From NCBI GenBank assembly GCA_044375415.1, contig JBILMS010000004.1, positions 1 to 64,000 on the forward strand: 64,000 nt of DNA, read 5' to 3'. Positions 1 through 9,732 of this stretch are shown piece by piece. The number at the start of each line of letters is the position of its first letter. The stretch's first letter is position 1. This stretch comes from JAWXBG01 sp044375415 (GTDB lineage: Bacteria; Bacteroidota; Bacteroidia; Flavobacteriales_D; Sanyastnellaceae). The notes under the pieces were generated by a model that saw nothing but the letters and a program-made list of their open reading frames with translations, was not told the origin of the DNA and searched no databases. Position numbers and translations under genes: made by a program.

Positions 1-2622
1 TTGGGTTTTGGCGTTGTATTGACACATCAACATGATGGAATTGTAAGAGGAACTTCTGCACTTGTATGTTTAGGAAATCTCGACCAACTAAATTTAATTG
101 AAACCGATGCGGCGGCACATTATTCGCTGAGTAAAGGAAGCAGCACGCAATCATACCCGAGTTCTCTCATGGGTTCTATTGCTCTACTCCGACAAACATA
201 CTGCGATGCAACGTGGTATAAAAATGGAGGCGATGAGTCAGAACGAAACATTTCATTGGAATCATTTAATGACATCCAAAATTTACCCCAATTCATTGAA
301 GCGGGTGATAAGTGGAATGACTTTCGTGTAGATAAAGTAGGTGATGAATTTGGCGTGCAATACATAATTCGCGGAGGAGGAAACGAATACCAGCGACTGC
401 AAGACATCAAAAAGACAGGAGCCTCATTTATTATTCCTTTGAGTTTTCCGGAGGCTTATGATGTCAGTGATCCCTTTTTAACGCGACTCGTGAGCACAGA
501 AGAAATGATGCATTGGGAACAAGCGCCCTACAATCCCTACGCACTCAAAACAGCCGGAGTGAATTTTGCTTTTACACTTAGCGGACTAGTTGATAAGTCA
601 ACTTTCTTCAAATCCCTTCAGAAAATTTCAGCATCCGGATTATTGCATGAAGATGTCTTAAAGGCTTTGACATACACGCCTGCAAGCCTTATTCGAAAGG
701 ACAATGAGATAGGTGCCTTGAAAAAAGGTATGTGGGCGAATTTCATTTTGACATCAGATTTGATAACTAAAGATGGAACGAAAATCTATGAAAACTGGGT
801 GCAAGGAGAAAGATATGTAATCGAGAATTTCGTGAAACCGGATCTCAGCGGATCTTATATTTTAAGTGTTGGAACGACATCTTATCCTTTTGAGGTGAGC
901 GGTTCAGCAGGAAAAAACAGCGCTGAAATTTTGATCATTGGCCCTTCCATAAAAGATTCCGTGGAAGTAATTGATACGACTCATGTGAAAGTAAACATGA
1001 ATATTACGGAGCGTTTTGTAACCTTGAATTTTAATCCGGATGATAAAAATTACTCCGGACAACTTAGGCTAACTGGAACCATAGCCAAAGGTGAAAGTAA
1101 TTGGCAAGGTACCGGACAAAAGCCGGGAGGTGATTGGGTAAGCTGGACCATTAGTAGAACGAAGGAGAAAGAAAAAAAGGATTCTGCGAAAATGGATACT
1201 ACAGCAACCGAGGTGAAGTTGCCTGAAGTTATTTATCCATTTATTGCATATGGTCGAAAGGAATATCCAAAACAAGAAACGGTTTTAATACAAAATGCAA
1301 CTGTATGGACGAGCGGTCCGGATGGAAAAATAGAGAATGGTCAAGTTCTGATAAGCGGAGGAAAGGTAATTGCCGTTGGGCAAAACGTGAACGTAAAGGG
1401 ATATGAAAGCGCTAGAATAATTGATGCACAAGGAAAGCACATTTCACCCGGTATCATTGATGAGCATAGCCACATAGCATTGGCGAGCGTAAACGAAGGT
1501 TCACAATCGAGTAGTGCCGAAGTTCAGGAAAGATCGGTTGTGTGGCCCGAGGACATCGATATCTATCGTCAACTTTCGGGCGGAGTTACCGCTTCACAAT
1601 TGTTGCACGGATCTGCAAATCCAATTGGTGGTCAAAGTGCAATCATCAAACTTCGATGGGGAGCCAATGCCGATGAGATGTTGGTAGAGGATGCGGTTCC
1701 TTTTATAAAATTTGCCTTGGGTGAAAACGTAACCCTCGCAAATTGGTCCTCGACGGGTGACGATCGGTTCCCTCTTTCACGTATGGGGGTAGAGCAATTG
1801 TATTACGATCATTTTATTCGCGCTCGCGAGTATGGAGAAGCTTGGAAGGCATACAAGGCGGGATCAAAGAAAAAGGATAGTAAACTGAAAATGCCAAGAA
1901 GGGATCTCGAAATGGAAACACTGTGGCAGATACTTCAAAAGGAAAGATTCATAACCTGTCACAGTTATATTCAGAGTGAAATAAACATGCTAATGCACGT
2001 AGCAGATAGCATGGGTTTCACATTAAACACCTTCACACATATTTTGGAAGGATACAAGGTTGCCGATAAAATGAAGGCTCATGGAGCAGGTGCTTCATCT
2101 TTCAGCGATTGGTGGGCGTACAAATACGAAGTAAAAGATGCCATTCCTCACAACGGAGCTTTGTTATGGGAGCAAGGGGTAACCGTGGCCTTCAATAGCG
2201 ATGATGCAGAAATGGCCCGCAGATTAAATCAAGAAGCAGGTAAAGCAGTGAAATACGGCGGTGTTCCGGAGGAAGAAGCTTTAAAGTTTGTTACTTTGAA
2301 CCCCGCTAAACTCTTGCACCTTGATCATAGAATGGGATCTATCGAGCCCGGAAAAGATGCCGACCTTGTTGTCTGGAGTGATCATCCTTTAAGCATCTAC
2401 GCGAAGGCAGAACAGACTTTTGTTGATGGTCGTCTAATGTTCGATGTCAAAGAGGATGAACAAATGAGAACGTATATTCAATCAGAAAGAGATAGACTGA
2501 TTCAAAAAATGATGGGTGCAAAAAAGGATGGCGAGAAGACGCAAACTCCTACACATAAACATCGCACCCATTTTCACTGCGATACCATGGACAATACGGG
2601 ATTTTATTCAGTAGGACGTTAA
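1..2622 (+). CDS. Two-domain amidohydrolase family protein, 5' end cut by the window
   Basis: The reading frame is open from base 1 (a TTG that is probably an internal Leu codon) to the TAA at 2620-2622, so the N-terminus lies outside the window. The visible 873 residues contain the end of one amidohydrolase-like domain (about 1-280), a beta-rich linker (about 280-400, with a Lys/Glu-rich stretch near 390), and a second complete domain (about 425-850). The second domain keeps the metal-binding HxH after strand one (PGIIDEHSH), a later HSY segment, a NSDDAEM segment typical of the catalytic Asp region, and the usual C-terminal SIEPGKDADLVVW. The tail after residue 850 is rich in His. Family enzymes hydrolyse C-N bonds with bound metal; the substrate cannot be told. 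Gene 2634-3959 follows after 11 bases and is a paralogue, so the two are probably cotranscribed. Confidence 0.85.
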   Translation: MGFGVVLTHQHDGIVRGTSALVCLGNLDQLNLIETDAAAHYSLSKGSSTQSYPSSLMGSIALLRQTYCDATWYKNGGDESERNISLESFNDIQNLPQFIEAGDKWNDFRVDKVGDEFGVQYIIRGGGNEYQRLQDIKKTGASFIIPLSFPEAYDVSDPFLTRLVSTEEMMHWEQAPYNPYALKTAGVNFAFTLSGLVDKSTFFKSLQKISASGLLHEDVLKALTYTPASLIRKDNEIGALKKGMWANFILTSDLITKDGTKIYENWVQGERYVIENFVKPDLSGSYILSVGTTSYPFEVSGSAGKNSAEILIIGPSIKDSVEVIDTTHVKVNMNITERFVTLNFNPDDKNYSGQLRLTGTIAKGESNWQGTGQKPGGDWVSWTISRTKEKEKKDSAKMDTTATEVKLPEVIYPFIAYGRKEYPKQETVLIQNATVWTSGPDGKIENGQVLISGGKVIAVGQNVNVKGYESARIIDAQGKHISPGIIDEHSHIALASVNEGSQSSSAEVQERSVVWPEDIDIYRQLSGGVTASQLLHGSANPIGGQSAIIKLRWGANADEMLVEDAVPFIKFALGENVTLANWSSTGDDRFPLSRMGVEQLYYDHFIRAREYGEAWKAYKAGSKKKDSKLKMPRRDLEMETLWQILQKERFITCHSYIQSEINMLMHVADSMGFTLNTFTHILEGYKVADKMKAHGAGASSFSDWWAYKYEVKDAIPHNGALLWEQGVTVAFNSDDAEMARRLNQEAGKAVKYGGVPEEEALKFVTLNPAKLLHLDHRMGSIEPGKDADLVVWSDHPLSIYAKAEQTFVDGRLMFDVKEDEQMRTYIQSERDRLIQKMMGAKKDGEKTQTPTHKHRTHFHCDTMDNTGFYSVGR

Positions 2623-2633
2623 TTCAAAGAAAT

Positions 2634-3959
2634 ATGAACAAGTCAACATACATGATGTATCAACTATTTTGTTTGATGCTTTTGATTTCTGTAAATGTAA
2701 AAGTGATCGCTCAGCAAGTTCCTGCCCCCGCAGCTAAGCAAAGCCAGTCGACTTTGATAATGAATGGTCGGGCGCATTTAGGAAATGGGACCATGATTGA
2801 AAACAGCGCAATAGCTTTTGTCGATGGGAAATTCACCTTGGTTGCAGATGCTACGGTTATTCGATTAGATATGACGGCCTACGACACTATTGTTGATGCT
2901 TCAGGGAAAGATATTTATCCCGGATTTATCGCTCCAAATTCTACCTTGGGATTACTTGAGATAGACATGGTTCGTCAGACAAATGATTTGGAAGAGACGG
3001 GCACTTTTAGACCGTCTATGAGATCAATTATTTCGTACAATACCGAATCGGAGATCATTCCAACCGTTCGTTCGAACGGAGTTCTGATGGGTCAAATTAC
3101 CCCAAGAGGGGGTGTTATAAGTGGTACTTCTTCTGTTGTGCAATTTGACGCATGGAATTGGGAAGACGCTGTTATCCGAATGGACGATGGGGTGCACGTA
3201 AATTGGCCGACTGTGTTTCATAGAAATTACGACAAGGGCGCTATTCGCATAGAAAAGGTAAAGACGTATGAGCAACAACTTCGGGAAATTCAATCATTTT
3301 TTACCGAGGCGAAAGCATACTGCAATCAGCAGAAAATTGGTTTGACCGAAGTCCGTTTTGAGGCTTTAAGAGCCATTTTTGATGGAAAGTCAACTCTTTA
3401 CGTGCACGCTGATGATGTAAAGCAAATTACGGAAGCCCTCCGATTTAAGAGTGAATTTCAAATTGCCAACATGGTCATAGTGGGAGGATACGATGCAGTG
3501 CTTTGTTCGGCTGCACTTGTTAGTAATAATGTTCCGGTTATGTTGCAAAGAATTCACGAACTACCCCGTTACAATGAAGATGATGTGGATCTGCCCTACA
3601 AATTACCGGCTCAATTGTTTAAGCTAGGGGTTACTTTTTGTTTTGAAAACTCAGGGGGTATGGAAAGAATGGGTTCGCGGAATATTCCTTTTTATGCCGG
3701 AACAGCCGTGGCTTATGGACTTCCTTATGAAGAAGCCGTCAAGTCTTTAAGCCTCAACACAGCTAAAATATTGGGTGTAGATAGTTTCTGCGGATCTATT
3801 GAAGTAGGTAAGGACGCAAGTCTTTTTATTTCAGAGGGAGATGCGCTCGATATGATGACCAATAACGTATTGATGGCATGGATTCAAGGACGAAAGATTG
3901 ATATATCAAACAAACAAACTCGACTATACGAGAAATGGAAGACTAAGTACAGCAAATAA
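2634..3959 (+). CDS. Exported amidohydrolase-like protein, probably degenerate active site
   Basis: This 441-residue protein has an N-terminal signal peptide (about residues 1-27, ending near VIAQQ), so it acts in the periplasm or outside the cell. It has the beta-sandwich start of amidohydrolases (a TLIMNGRAHLGNG-like segment) and the closing motif SIEVGKDASLFISEGD, so the fold is clear. At the position where active relatives have PGxIDxHxH it reads PGFIAPNST, which lacks the two metal-binding histidines. It may therefore be a non-catalytic partner of the upstream two-domain enzyme. It ends 9 bases before the convergent trpS stop codon. The assignment to the superfamily is firm; activity and substrate are unknown. 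Confidence 0.8.
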   Translation: MNKSTYMMYQLFCLMLLISVNVKVIAQQVPAPAAKQSQSTLIMNGRAHLGNGTMIENSAIAFVDGKFTLVADATVIRLDMTAYDTIVDASGKDIYPGFIAPNSTLGLLEIDMVRQTNDLEETGTFRPSMRSIISYNTESEIIPTVRSNGVLMGQITPRGGVISGTSSVVQFDAWNWEDAVIRMDDGVHVNWPTVFHRNYDKGAIRIEKVKTYEQQLREIQSFFTEAKAYCNQQKIGLTEVRFEALRAIFDGKSTLYVHADDVKQITEALRFKSEFQIANMVIVGGYDAVLCSAALVSNNVPVMLQRIHELPRYNEDDVDLPYKLPAQLFKLGVTFCFENSGGMERMGSRNIPFYAGTAVAYGLPYEEAVKSLSLNTAKILGVDSFCGSIEVGKDASLFISEGDALDMMTNNVLMAWIQGRKIDISNKQTRLYEKWKTKYSK

Positions 3960-3968
3960 AATTTCTTC

Positions 3969-4940
3969 TTAGTATCCCAGACTTTTTCGAACTCTGCTCA
4001 ATGTGTTTTGAGCCGTTACACGTGCTTTACCGGCCCCTGCCAATAGGCGTTCTTCCAATTCACCGGGATGACTCATGTAGTGATTATAAATCTTACGTTC
4101 TTTAGAGTAGGTAGAAACAATGGTTTCGAAGAGATCTTTTTTAGCATGTCCCCAACCGTAACCCCCTGACTCAAGTTTTGATTTCAGTTCGGCGGAAGCC
4201 TCTGCGGAAGCAATCAGTTTGAATAGTTTGTACACTACACTATTCTCGGCGTCTTTGGGTTCCTCTAAAGGTGTTGCATCGGTAATAATTTTCTTATTAA
4301 TCACATCCTTCAATTCTTTTTCAGAGAGAAAAATATTAATGAAGTTGTTGTAACTCTTGCTCATTTTTTGTCCATCTGTCCCCGGAACGTACATGGTACT
4401 TTCATCCAATTGTACATTGGGAATAACGAACGTATCGCCCATTTGACGATTGAAAGTTTCTGCAATATCGCGGGTTATTTCAAGGTGTTGCACTTGGTCT
4501 TTTCCCACAGGAACGATGTCTGCATCATACAAAATTATATCTGCGGCCATCAAAACGGGATAAACAAAAAGTCCTACGTTTACATCGCTTAATCGATCCG
4601 ATTTATCCTTAAAACTATGGGCATTGGCCAACATAGGATAAGGTGTAAAACAACCCAAATACCACGTGAGTTCAGTTACTTCAGGCACATCACTCTGACG
4701 ATAAAATGTGTTTTTTTCGGTATCGAGTCCAAAGGCTAACCATGTGGCGGCTACGGCACGGGTATTAAATTCCATTATCTCTCGGTCTTTTACCTGGGTG
4801 AGAGAGTGGAAGTTTGCAATGAACATAAATGCTTCATTACCCGCCAAATTGCTAGATTCGATGGCAGGTTTAATGGCACCTAGGATGTTTCCAAGGTGAG
4901 GAATATTTGTACTTTGAATACCTGTAAGAATGCGCGCCAT
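3969..4940 (-). CDS. trpS: Tryptophan-tRNA ligase
   Basis: Class I aminoacyl-tRNA synthetase that charges tRNA-Trp with tryptophan in the cytoplasm. The 323-residue length matches bacterial TrpRS. The HIGH-type signature is HLGN at residues 15-18, the KMSKS loop is intact at 192-196, and the GKDQVQHLEITRDIA segment that precedes it is characteristic of TrpRS rather than TyrRS. The start ATG is at 4938-4940, directly after the conserved MARILTGIQ beginning. The gene is convergent with the amidohydrolase gene on its left and divergent from the acyltransferase gene on its right. Confidence 0.97.
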   Translation of the reverse strand: MARILTGIQSTNIPHLGNILGAIKPAIESSNLAGNEAFMFIANFHSLTQVKDREIMEFNTRAVAATWLAFGLDTEKNTFYRQSDVPEVTELTWYLGCFTPYPMLANAHSFKDKSDRLSDVNVGLFVYPVLMAADIILYDADIVPVGKDQVQHLEITRDIAETFNRQMGDTFVIPNVQLDESTMYVPGTDGQKMSKSYNNFINIFLSEKELKDVINKKIITDATPLEEPKDAENSVVYKLFKLIASAEASAELKSKLESGGYGWGHAKKDLFETIVSTYSKERKIYNHYMSHPGELEERLLAGAGKARVTAQNTLSRVRKSLGY

Positions 4941-5041
4941 AAAAATGTAGATTCAGGTTGCAAAGAACGAACGGATTTTAGGAAATCCAAAACATCGTCC
5001 TTTTCACTGAGTTTTTGTTAGCTTCGCCGACCTGATAGATC

Positions 5042-5812
5042 GTGAAATACCTGCTAGCACCCATATTTCTGCTGTATAAGCTTTGGATCGGCTTTGTCTT
5101 TTGGATGAGTCTGCTGCTCTTGTACCCTGTATTTTGGGTGCTATTATCGAGGAAGGAGTGGTTTCACGCTGCGTTTTCTGTGAAGCGCTTTTGGTCTTGG
5201 ATACTCCGCACTCTCATGTTTTGCCCTGTGAGTAAAGAATTAAAGGCAAATCTACCCGAACCGCCCTACATCATAGCTTCGAACCATAGTTCGTATCTCG
5301 ACACCGTTTTTATGTATGCCATTTTTGGCGATTATTTTTTGTTTATAGGCAAGGGTGAATTGCTCAAATGGCCATTGTTTCGTCTGTTTTTTCAAACCAT
5401 GGACATTCCCGTAAAAAGGGAAAATAATAAGCAAGCGTGGCAATCTTTACAAAAGGCGTATGAGGCAATTGATAGGGGCGATTGCATTGCTATTTATCCC
5501 GAAGGTACTATTCCACGTTCAACACCCCGCATGAAAGCCTTTAAAAATGGGGCCTTCAGAATGTCTATCGATAAGCAGGTACCCATTGTTCCGGTTACTT
5601 GGGTCCAGAACTATAAAATCATGAATGATCCGGGTAAACTTTTTAGTCCATCTTTACCTCGATTGGTCAAAGTGGTAATTCATGAAGCCATTGTCCCGCC
5701 TGTAAAATTTACAGAAGAGGATTTGGTAAATTTGCGTGCAAACGTTTTTGATAAAATTCAAAGTGCTCTGCCTAATGAATTTCACAGAAAGTTGGGAGAT
5801 AGGGAGGAGTAA
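5042..5812 (+). CDS. plsC: 1-acyl-sn-glycerol-3-phosphate acyltransferase (PlsC-like)
   Basis: Membrane-associated acyltransferase of the LPLAT family, expected to add the second acyl chain to lysophosphatidate in phospholipid synthesis. The 256 residues include a hydrophobic N-terminal segment (about 5-35), the catalytic NHxxxxD box (NHSSYLD, His82/Asp87), a central block with PVKREN, and the substrate-binding YPEGTIP box (152-158). The start is GTG at 5042; no in-frame ATG lies close enough to keep the hydrophobic start. Other LPLAT members such as ornithine-lipid acyltransferases share these motifs, so the exact acceptor is inferred. The GT2 gene follows about 60 bases downstream. Confidence 0.88.
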   Translation: MKYLLAPIFLLYKLWIGFVFWMSLLLLYPVFWVLLSRKEWFHAAFSVKRFWSWILRTLMFCPVSKELKANLPEPPYIIASNHSSYLDTVFMYAIFGDYFLFIGKGELLKWPLFRLFFQTMDIPVKRENNKQAWQSLQKAYEAIDRGDCIAIYPEGTIPRSTPRMKAFKNGAFRMSIDKQVPIVPVTWVQNYKIMNDPGKLFSPSLPRLVKVVIHEAIVPPVKFTEEDLVNLRANVFDKIQSALPNEFHRKLGDREE

Positions 5813-5872
5813 ATAGAGAAAAGGAATTTTTTGATTTTGATTATTCGAATTAGACTATACAAATTGTAATAA

Positions 5873-6601
5873 ATGCGAAGGCTTTCAATACTTATACCGG
5901 CTTACAATGAAGGGCCTTCGGTCAGGAAAATTCTGGATCGTGTAGCAAAGGTTGTTTTACCAAACGAAATTTTAAAGGAGTTGGTAATTGTCAATGATGC
6001 CTCTACCGACGATACGTGGGATGTTTTGAAGGCGTACAAAAATGAACATCCTGAATTGGAGATTACTCTATTTTCTCAACCGGTAAATAAAGGCAAAGGA
6101 GCTGCTATCCATAAGGCGATTGATCTTGCCACCGGAGATTTTGTTATCATTCAAGATGCCGATTTGGAATATGATCCGGAAGATTATTTATTGCTTCTAA
6201 AACCAATTCTCCGGGGAGAAGCGGATGTTGTTTATGGTTCGAGATTTATGGGTGGAGAACCGCATCGCATCCTATTCTTCTGGCATTCGATTGGAAATAA
6301 AGTACTCACGTTTTGGTCTAATGCCTTGACCAATCTGAACCTAAGTGATATGGAAACATGTTATAAAATGGTTCGCGCAGATATCATAAAGTCGTTGCTC
6401 TTGAAAGAAAGGAGATTTGGTTTTGAACCGGAACTTACTGCCAAACTATCGCGCATTCCGGACATTCGAATTTATGAAGTAGGGATATCATACTACGGTC
6501 GAACGTACGCTCAAGGAAAAAAAATCGGATGGAAGGATGGGTTTCGAGCGATATGGTGTATTTTTAAATATAATGTTTGGAATAGAAAGCACTTGAAATG
6601 A
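5873..6601 (+). CDS. Glycosyltransferase family 2, dolichyl-phosphate-mannose-synthase type
   Basis: This 242-residue GT-A fold enzyme has IPAYNEG near the N-terminus (8-14), VNDASTDDT (40-48) for nucleotide-sugar binding, and QDADLEYDPEDY with the metal-binding DAD at 95-97. There is no C-terminal membrane domain. The pattern matches DPM1-like family 2 enzymes that load a sugar onto a polyprenyl phosphate. Its stop codon overlaps the start of the following multi-pass membrane protein by 4 bases (ATGA). This suggests a pair in which the GT2 enzyme makes a lipid-linked sugar and the membrane protein uses it. The donor and acceptor cannot be read from the sequence. Confidence 0.9.
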   Translation: MRRLSILIPAYNEGPSVRKILDRVAKVVLPNEILKELVIVNDASTDDTWDVLKAYKNEHPELEITLFSQPVNKGKGAAIHKAIDLATGDFVIIQDADLEYDPEDYLLLLKPILRGEADVVYGSRFMGGEPHRILFFWHSIGNKVLTFWSNALTNLNLSDMETCYKMVRADIIKSLLLKERRFGFEPELTAKLSRIPDIRIYEVGISYYGRTYAQGKKIGWKDGFRAIWCIFKYNVWNRKHLK

Positions 6602-8412
6602 TAAAATCATTCTACAGTAACTTCTCTGTAATATTAGTCTTCGTTGCGATTATCGTTTTATCTTCTCGTTATTCTTCAGCAGTAATTACTTGGGATTCTG
6701 CAGGGTACTATTATTATCTACCGGCCTTGTTTATTCATGACGATATTACCGGACAAGACGTGAGTTGGATGGAAGAAGCACGAGTGAAGTATGATTTTAG
6801 CGGCTCTCTTTATCAATTACACAAGGTAAAAGATCAGGATAATTTTCTTCCGCAGTATTCATGTGGAATGGCAATTATGTATGCCCCGGCTTTTTTTTCC
6901 GGTCACCTCATTGCCGGATGGATCGGAGTCGATCAAGATGGTTTTTCTAAGCCTTATCAGTGGGCAATGTATCTATGGTCATTGCTTATCGTTTTTGCCG
7001 GCCTCTTGGTTCTCAGAAAATTATTGTTACTGATTTTTGATGAAACAACTGCTGCTTGGACTATTTTACTCATAGGTTTTGCAACGAATTATTTGATTCA
7101 AACCGCGGGTGGAATTGCCACGGCACATACTTATATCTTTTTGTTATACGCCATAATTCTTTTATCGACCGTACAGTGGGTGAACAGTGCAAGGAATTTG
7201 TGGCTTTACATTTTGGCAGCTTCAATAGCTTTGGCTTGTTTGAGCCGTCCATCTGAAATGGTTGCCATTCTTATACCCTTGTTTTATGGAATGGGTCATA
7301 CCGAAATCTGGAAAAAGAAGTGGCAACTTATTTTTAAATTAAAGCAGTTATTTGTTTCAATAGCTATTGCACTAGCTGTAGTAGCACCGCAGTTTATTTT
7401 TTGGAAGCTGACAACCGGACATTGGTTTTATATGAGTTACAGTAATCCCGGGGAAGGATTTGATTTTGGTTCACCGAATACACTGAATTTCTTGTTCTCT
7501 TATCGAAAGGGTTGGTTTGTCTACACTCCACTTATGTTGATTGCCTTTTTTGGACTAATAAATATCTGGAGAAATTATAAGTCTTGGTTTTGGCCGATAT
7601 TTCTCTTTTCACTGGCAAATATTTATTTTCTTTCTTCATGGTCTGGGTGGTGGTACGCTCAATGTTTTAGTCAACGGTCTATGGTGCAATCTCTTCCCAT
7701 AATGGCCTTGGCACTCGGCCCTTTACTGGTTGGCATTCGTTCTTTTAAATGGAGAAAACCCTTGATTGCTTTGATCGCTTTGGCGTCGATTCTTACTCTT
7801 TCTTTTTCGTGGCAATATGACCGTGGAATGCTAAGTCAAGATAGAATGACTAAAGAATATTTTTGGCAAATGATAGGGAAGTTGAAGATGGATCCTGCTT
7901 TGGATAGCCTATTGTTAGTCGAAAGATCTTTTACGGGGGAAATGACCTTTTCGGATAGTGCGGATTACATGTTGACGTACAATCTTTTTCAGCCCAATGA
8001 ACAAATTAAATTCGAGGACACCTTGTTCATAGATTCCATTTCCAATGTTGTCTTACGTTTGGATAATTCAAAACAATTTTCAAAAGCCTTTAAACGTAAA
8101 TTTTCTGAATGGACATCAAAGGACCATTTTTGGATGCAAGTAGAAGCAGATGTTTTTGTACCGGATTCTGTTGATCAGGGAGAACTTAGGATCGTGTGTT
8201 GCGCCGAACATCATGATCAACTCTATGCCTACTTCACAAGATCATTGACAGATATGAAATCGCAAAGCGGAAGTTGGAAATCGCTTCGTATGGACTATCT
8301 CTCCCCTGAAGTTAGAATTCCGGAAGATGAGATAAAGACATATCTATGGTGGAGGGGTGAAGGCGCCGTGTACGTCAGAAATATCTCGGTAAAAATTTGG
8401 GAGAAAAAGTAG
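6598..8412 (+). CDS. Polytopic membrane protein, GT-C glycosyltransferase-like
   Basis: The 604-residue protein has about ten or eleven hydrophobic segments between residues 5 and 410, then a soluble C-terminal domain of about 190 residues (mostly beta-rich) that ends the protein. The first loop after helix one carries WDSAGYYYYLPA with an acidic residue. GT-C enzymes, which use lipid-phosphate sugars, have a similar acidic first loop. The ATG overlaps the stop of the GT2 gene, so the two are translationally coupled. Together they resemble a sugar-flow pair: polyprenyl-phosphate sugar synthesis followed by transfer on the outer face of the inner membrane. No specific family was recognised, so the function is inference. 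Confidence 0.7.
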   Translation: MIKSFYSNFSVILVFVAIIVLSSRYSSAVITWDSAGYYYYLPALFIHDDITGQDVSWMEEARVKYDFSGSLYQLHKVKDQDNFLPQYSCGMAIMYAPAFFSGHLIAGWIGVDQDGFSKPYQWAMYLWSLLIVFAGLLVLRKLLLLIFDETTAAWTILLIGFATNYLIQTAGGIATAHTYIFLLYAIILLSTVQWVNSARNLWLYILAASIALACLSRPSEMVAILIPLFYGMGHTEIWKKKWQLIFKLKQLFVSIAIALAVVAPQFIFWKLTTGHWFYMSYSNPGEGFDFGSPNTLNFLFSYRKGWFVYTPLMLIAFFGLINIWRNYKSWFWPIFLFSLANIYFLSSWSGWWYAQCFSQRSMVQSLPIMALALGPLLVGIRSFKWRKPLIALIALASILTLSFSWQYDRGMLSQDRMTKEYFWQMIGKLKMDPALDSLLLVERSFTGEMTFSDSADYMLTYNLFQPNEQIKFEDTLFIDSISNVVLRLDNSKQFSKAFKRKFSEWTSKDHFWMQVEADVFVPDSVDQGELRIVCCAEHHDQLYAYFTRSLTDMKSQSGSWKSLRMDYLSPEVRIPEDEIKTYLWWRGEGAVYVRNISVKIWEKK

Positions 8413-8445
8413 TGGTCTCCCCTCTACAGAAAGTGCCAAGTAGCC

Positions 8446-8760
8446 TTGAGTCCCACTTATAAAATCCAACCGTTAGCACTGACAACACCATCGGAAAGCC
8501 TCACCCCTAGGCCCTCTCCAGAGGAGAGGGGGACGTTCACGTTGGGTGAAATCATGCGTTTTCAAAAGATCACGGTTTTCAAAAGCGTGAATTTTTCAGT
8601 TTGCAGAATCGGTCCCCTCTCCTCTGGAGAGGGCGGAGGGTGAGGCTTTCGGAGAAGATTGGTCTCCAAATACCAGAAAATGCATATGGTTCATTTTCAA
8701 TCCAAATCCACATCTTGTCATTGGAAGCAAGCTCACAAAGTGAGTGCGTCGAAGGGTTGA
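8446..8760. repeat. Intergenic repeat unit with long inverted repeat
   Basis: The 8413-8928 spacer has no credible gene. An imperfect inverted repeat has arms at about 8491-8533 and 8613-8653, each with a GC-rich CCCTCTCC-type core and a GGAAAGCCTCACCC edge. The left flank (ATAAAATCCAAC..., from about 8459) and the right flank (TTGGTCTCC at about 8660; TTTTCAATCCAAATCCACA at about 8695) recur around 20447-20500 and 20610-20900. This is therefore one copy of a dispersed element. Short open frames here are by-products of the repeat. Confidence 0.75.
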
Positions 8761-8876
8761 CTGCTCGTGTTGTGAATGGAAGTTCGTCGATGGGATCCTC
8801 GTACCTTTTATTAAATAGAGTTTCAGAGGCACATTTTTGTTAGAGTTGATCTTTTTTCACTAAAAATTTGGGTAAC

Positions 8877-8912
8877 AAAAAAGGGACTGCCTTTTGAGAC
8901 AGTCCCTTTTTT
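8877..8912 (-). terminator. Rho-independent terminator for the bacilliredoxin gene
   Basis: A perfect 13-bp stem (8877-8889 with 8900-8912) with a 10-base loop is flanked by A-runs and T-runs on either side. It lies 16 bases past the stop codon of the minus-strand gene at 8929-9342. The symmetry would allow termination in both directions. Confidence 0.85.
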
Positions 8913-8928
8913 CTAATTGATGTTTATC

Positions 8929-9342
8929 TTAACAATACTCCTCAAATGCAAGTTTCAAATTTTCGGCAATCATGTCGGCTGTGCGACCTTCGATGTGATG
9001 ACGTTCGATCATGTGAACCAGTTTGCCATCTTTAAACAAACCAATACTTGGCGATGATGGCGGATATGGCAACATGTACTTGCGCGCGCGATCAACGGCT
9101 TCGCGATCTACACCGGCAAAGGTTGTAGTGAGTTTAGAAGGAAGTTTAGAGGAAGTCTTCACTGCATGACGAACACCGGGACGCATGCTACCTGCTGCAC
9201 ATCCGCATACAGAGTTAATAACTACTACTACGGTTCCTTCGCTGTTTACAGCTTCATCTATTTGTTCGGGCGTGGTGAGTTGAGCAAATCCTTCGCGGGT
9301 AAGCTCGTCACGCATGGGGGATACTAATTCTGGAGGATACAT
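8929..9342 (-). CDS. Bacilliredoxin, BrxA/BrxB (YphP/YqiW) family
   Basis: Small cytoplasmic thioredoxin-fold protein of 137 residues. The redox motif is CGC at residues 46-48 in the context NSVCGCAAGSMRPG, the hallmark of the BrxA/BrxB family. In Firmicutes these proteins remove bacillithiol from oxidised proteins; they are also common in Bacteroidota. The family's conserved proline loop is seen in YPPSSPSIGLFKDGKLV. The length is close to the usual 140-145 residues. The gene stands alone, with a strong terminator downstream and a repeat-filled spacer upstream. Confidence 0.93.
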   Translation of the reverse strand: MYPPELVSPMRDELTREGFAQLTTPEQIDEAVNSEGTVVVVINSVCGCAAGSMRPGVRHAVKTSSKLPSKLTTTFAGVDREAVDRARKYMLPYPPSSPSIGLFKDGKLVHMIERHHIEGRTADMIAENLKLAFEEYC

Positions 9343-9350
9343 GGCAATTA

Positions 9351-9415
9351 GAAATTATGAATTATAAATTATGAGTTATAAATTATGAGTTATGAATGAT
9401 GGGTTATGGGTTATA
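9351..9415. repeat. Degenerate heptamer array (TTATGAA/ATTATGA type)
   Basis: About nine loosely conserved 7-base units related to TTATGAA run in tandem. The same unit type recurs near 18682-18716, 20356-20396, 21143-21172, 21227-21260, 22662-22696, 24090-24122, 24232-24266 and 57060-57095, always between genes. Confidence 0.8.
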
Positions 9416-9665
9416 GGTGAAGGGTTGTCTTGAGCGATGAGACCCGAGGTACGAGGGACGAAGAGTCGAAGGCGTCCTCCTGAGCTTGTCGTGTCCTTGA
9501 GCTTGTCGAAAGGGGAGCGTCCTCTTGAGCTCGTCGAATGCGTCCTCCTGAGCTTCTCGAAGGATGGTTTTTAACCGAGCGGAGCCGAGGTTGATGAGCT
9601 TAAAGAACGATTCGGTCCCCGAGCGAAGCCGAGGGGCGATCGGTCCTAGAGCTTGTAGGAAGGGG
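9416..9665. repeat. Cluster of CTGAGCTTGTCGAA-type interspersed repeats
   Basis: Several variants of CCTGAGCTTGTCGAA with GCGTCCTC spacers are packed between the bacilliredoxin and TlpA-like genes. The inverse form (TTCGACAAGCTCAGG) recurs at about 18568-18585. An open frame across the block on the minus strand (9404-9736) is repeat-derived and not considered a gene. Confidence 0.75.
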
Positions 9666-9732
9666 AAGGATATGTGAATCGTTTTATTCACACTTTCCAT
9701 TTTCCATTTTCCATTCTGCATTTTCCATTTTA

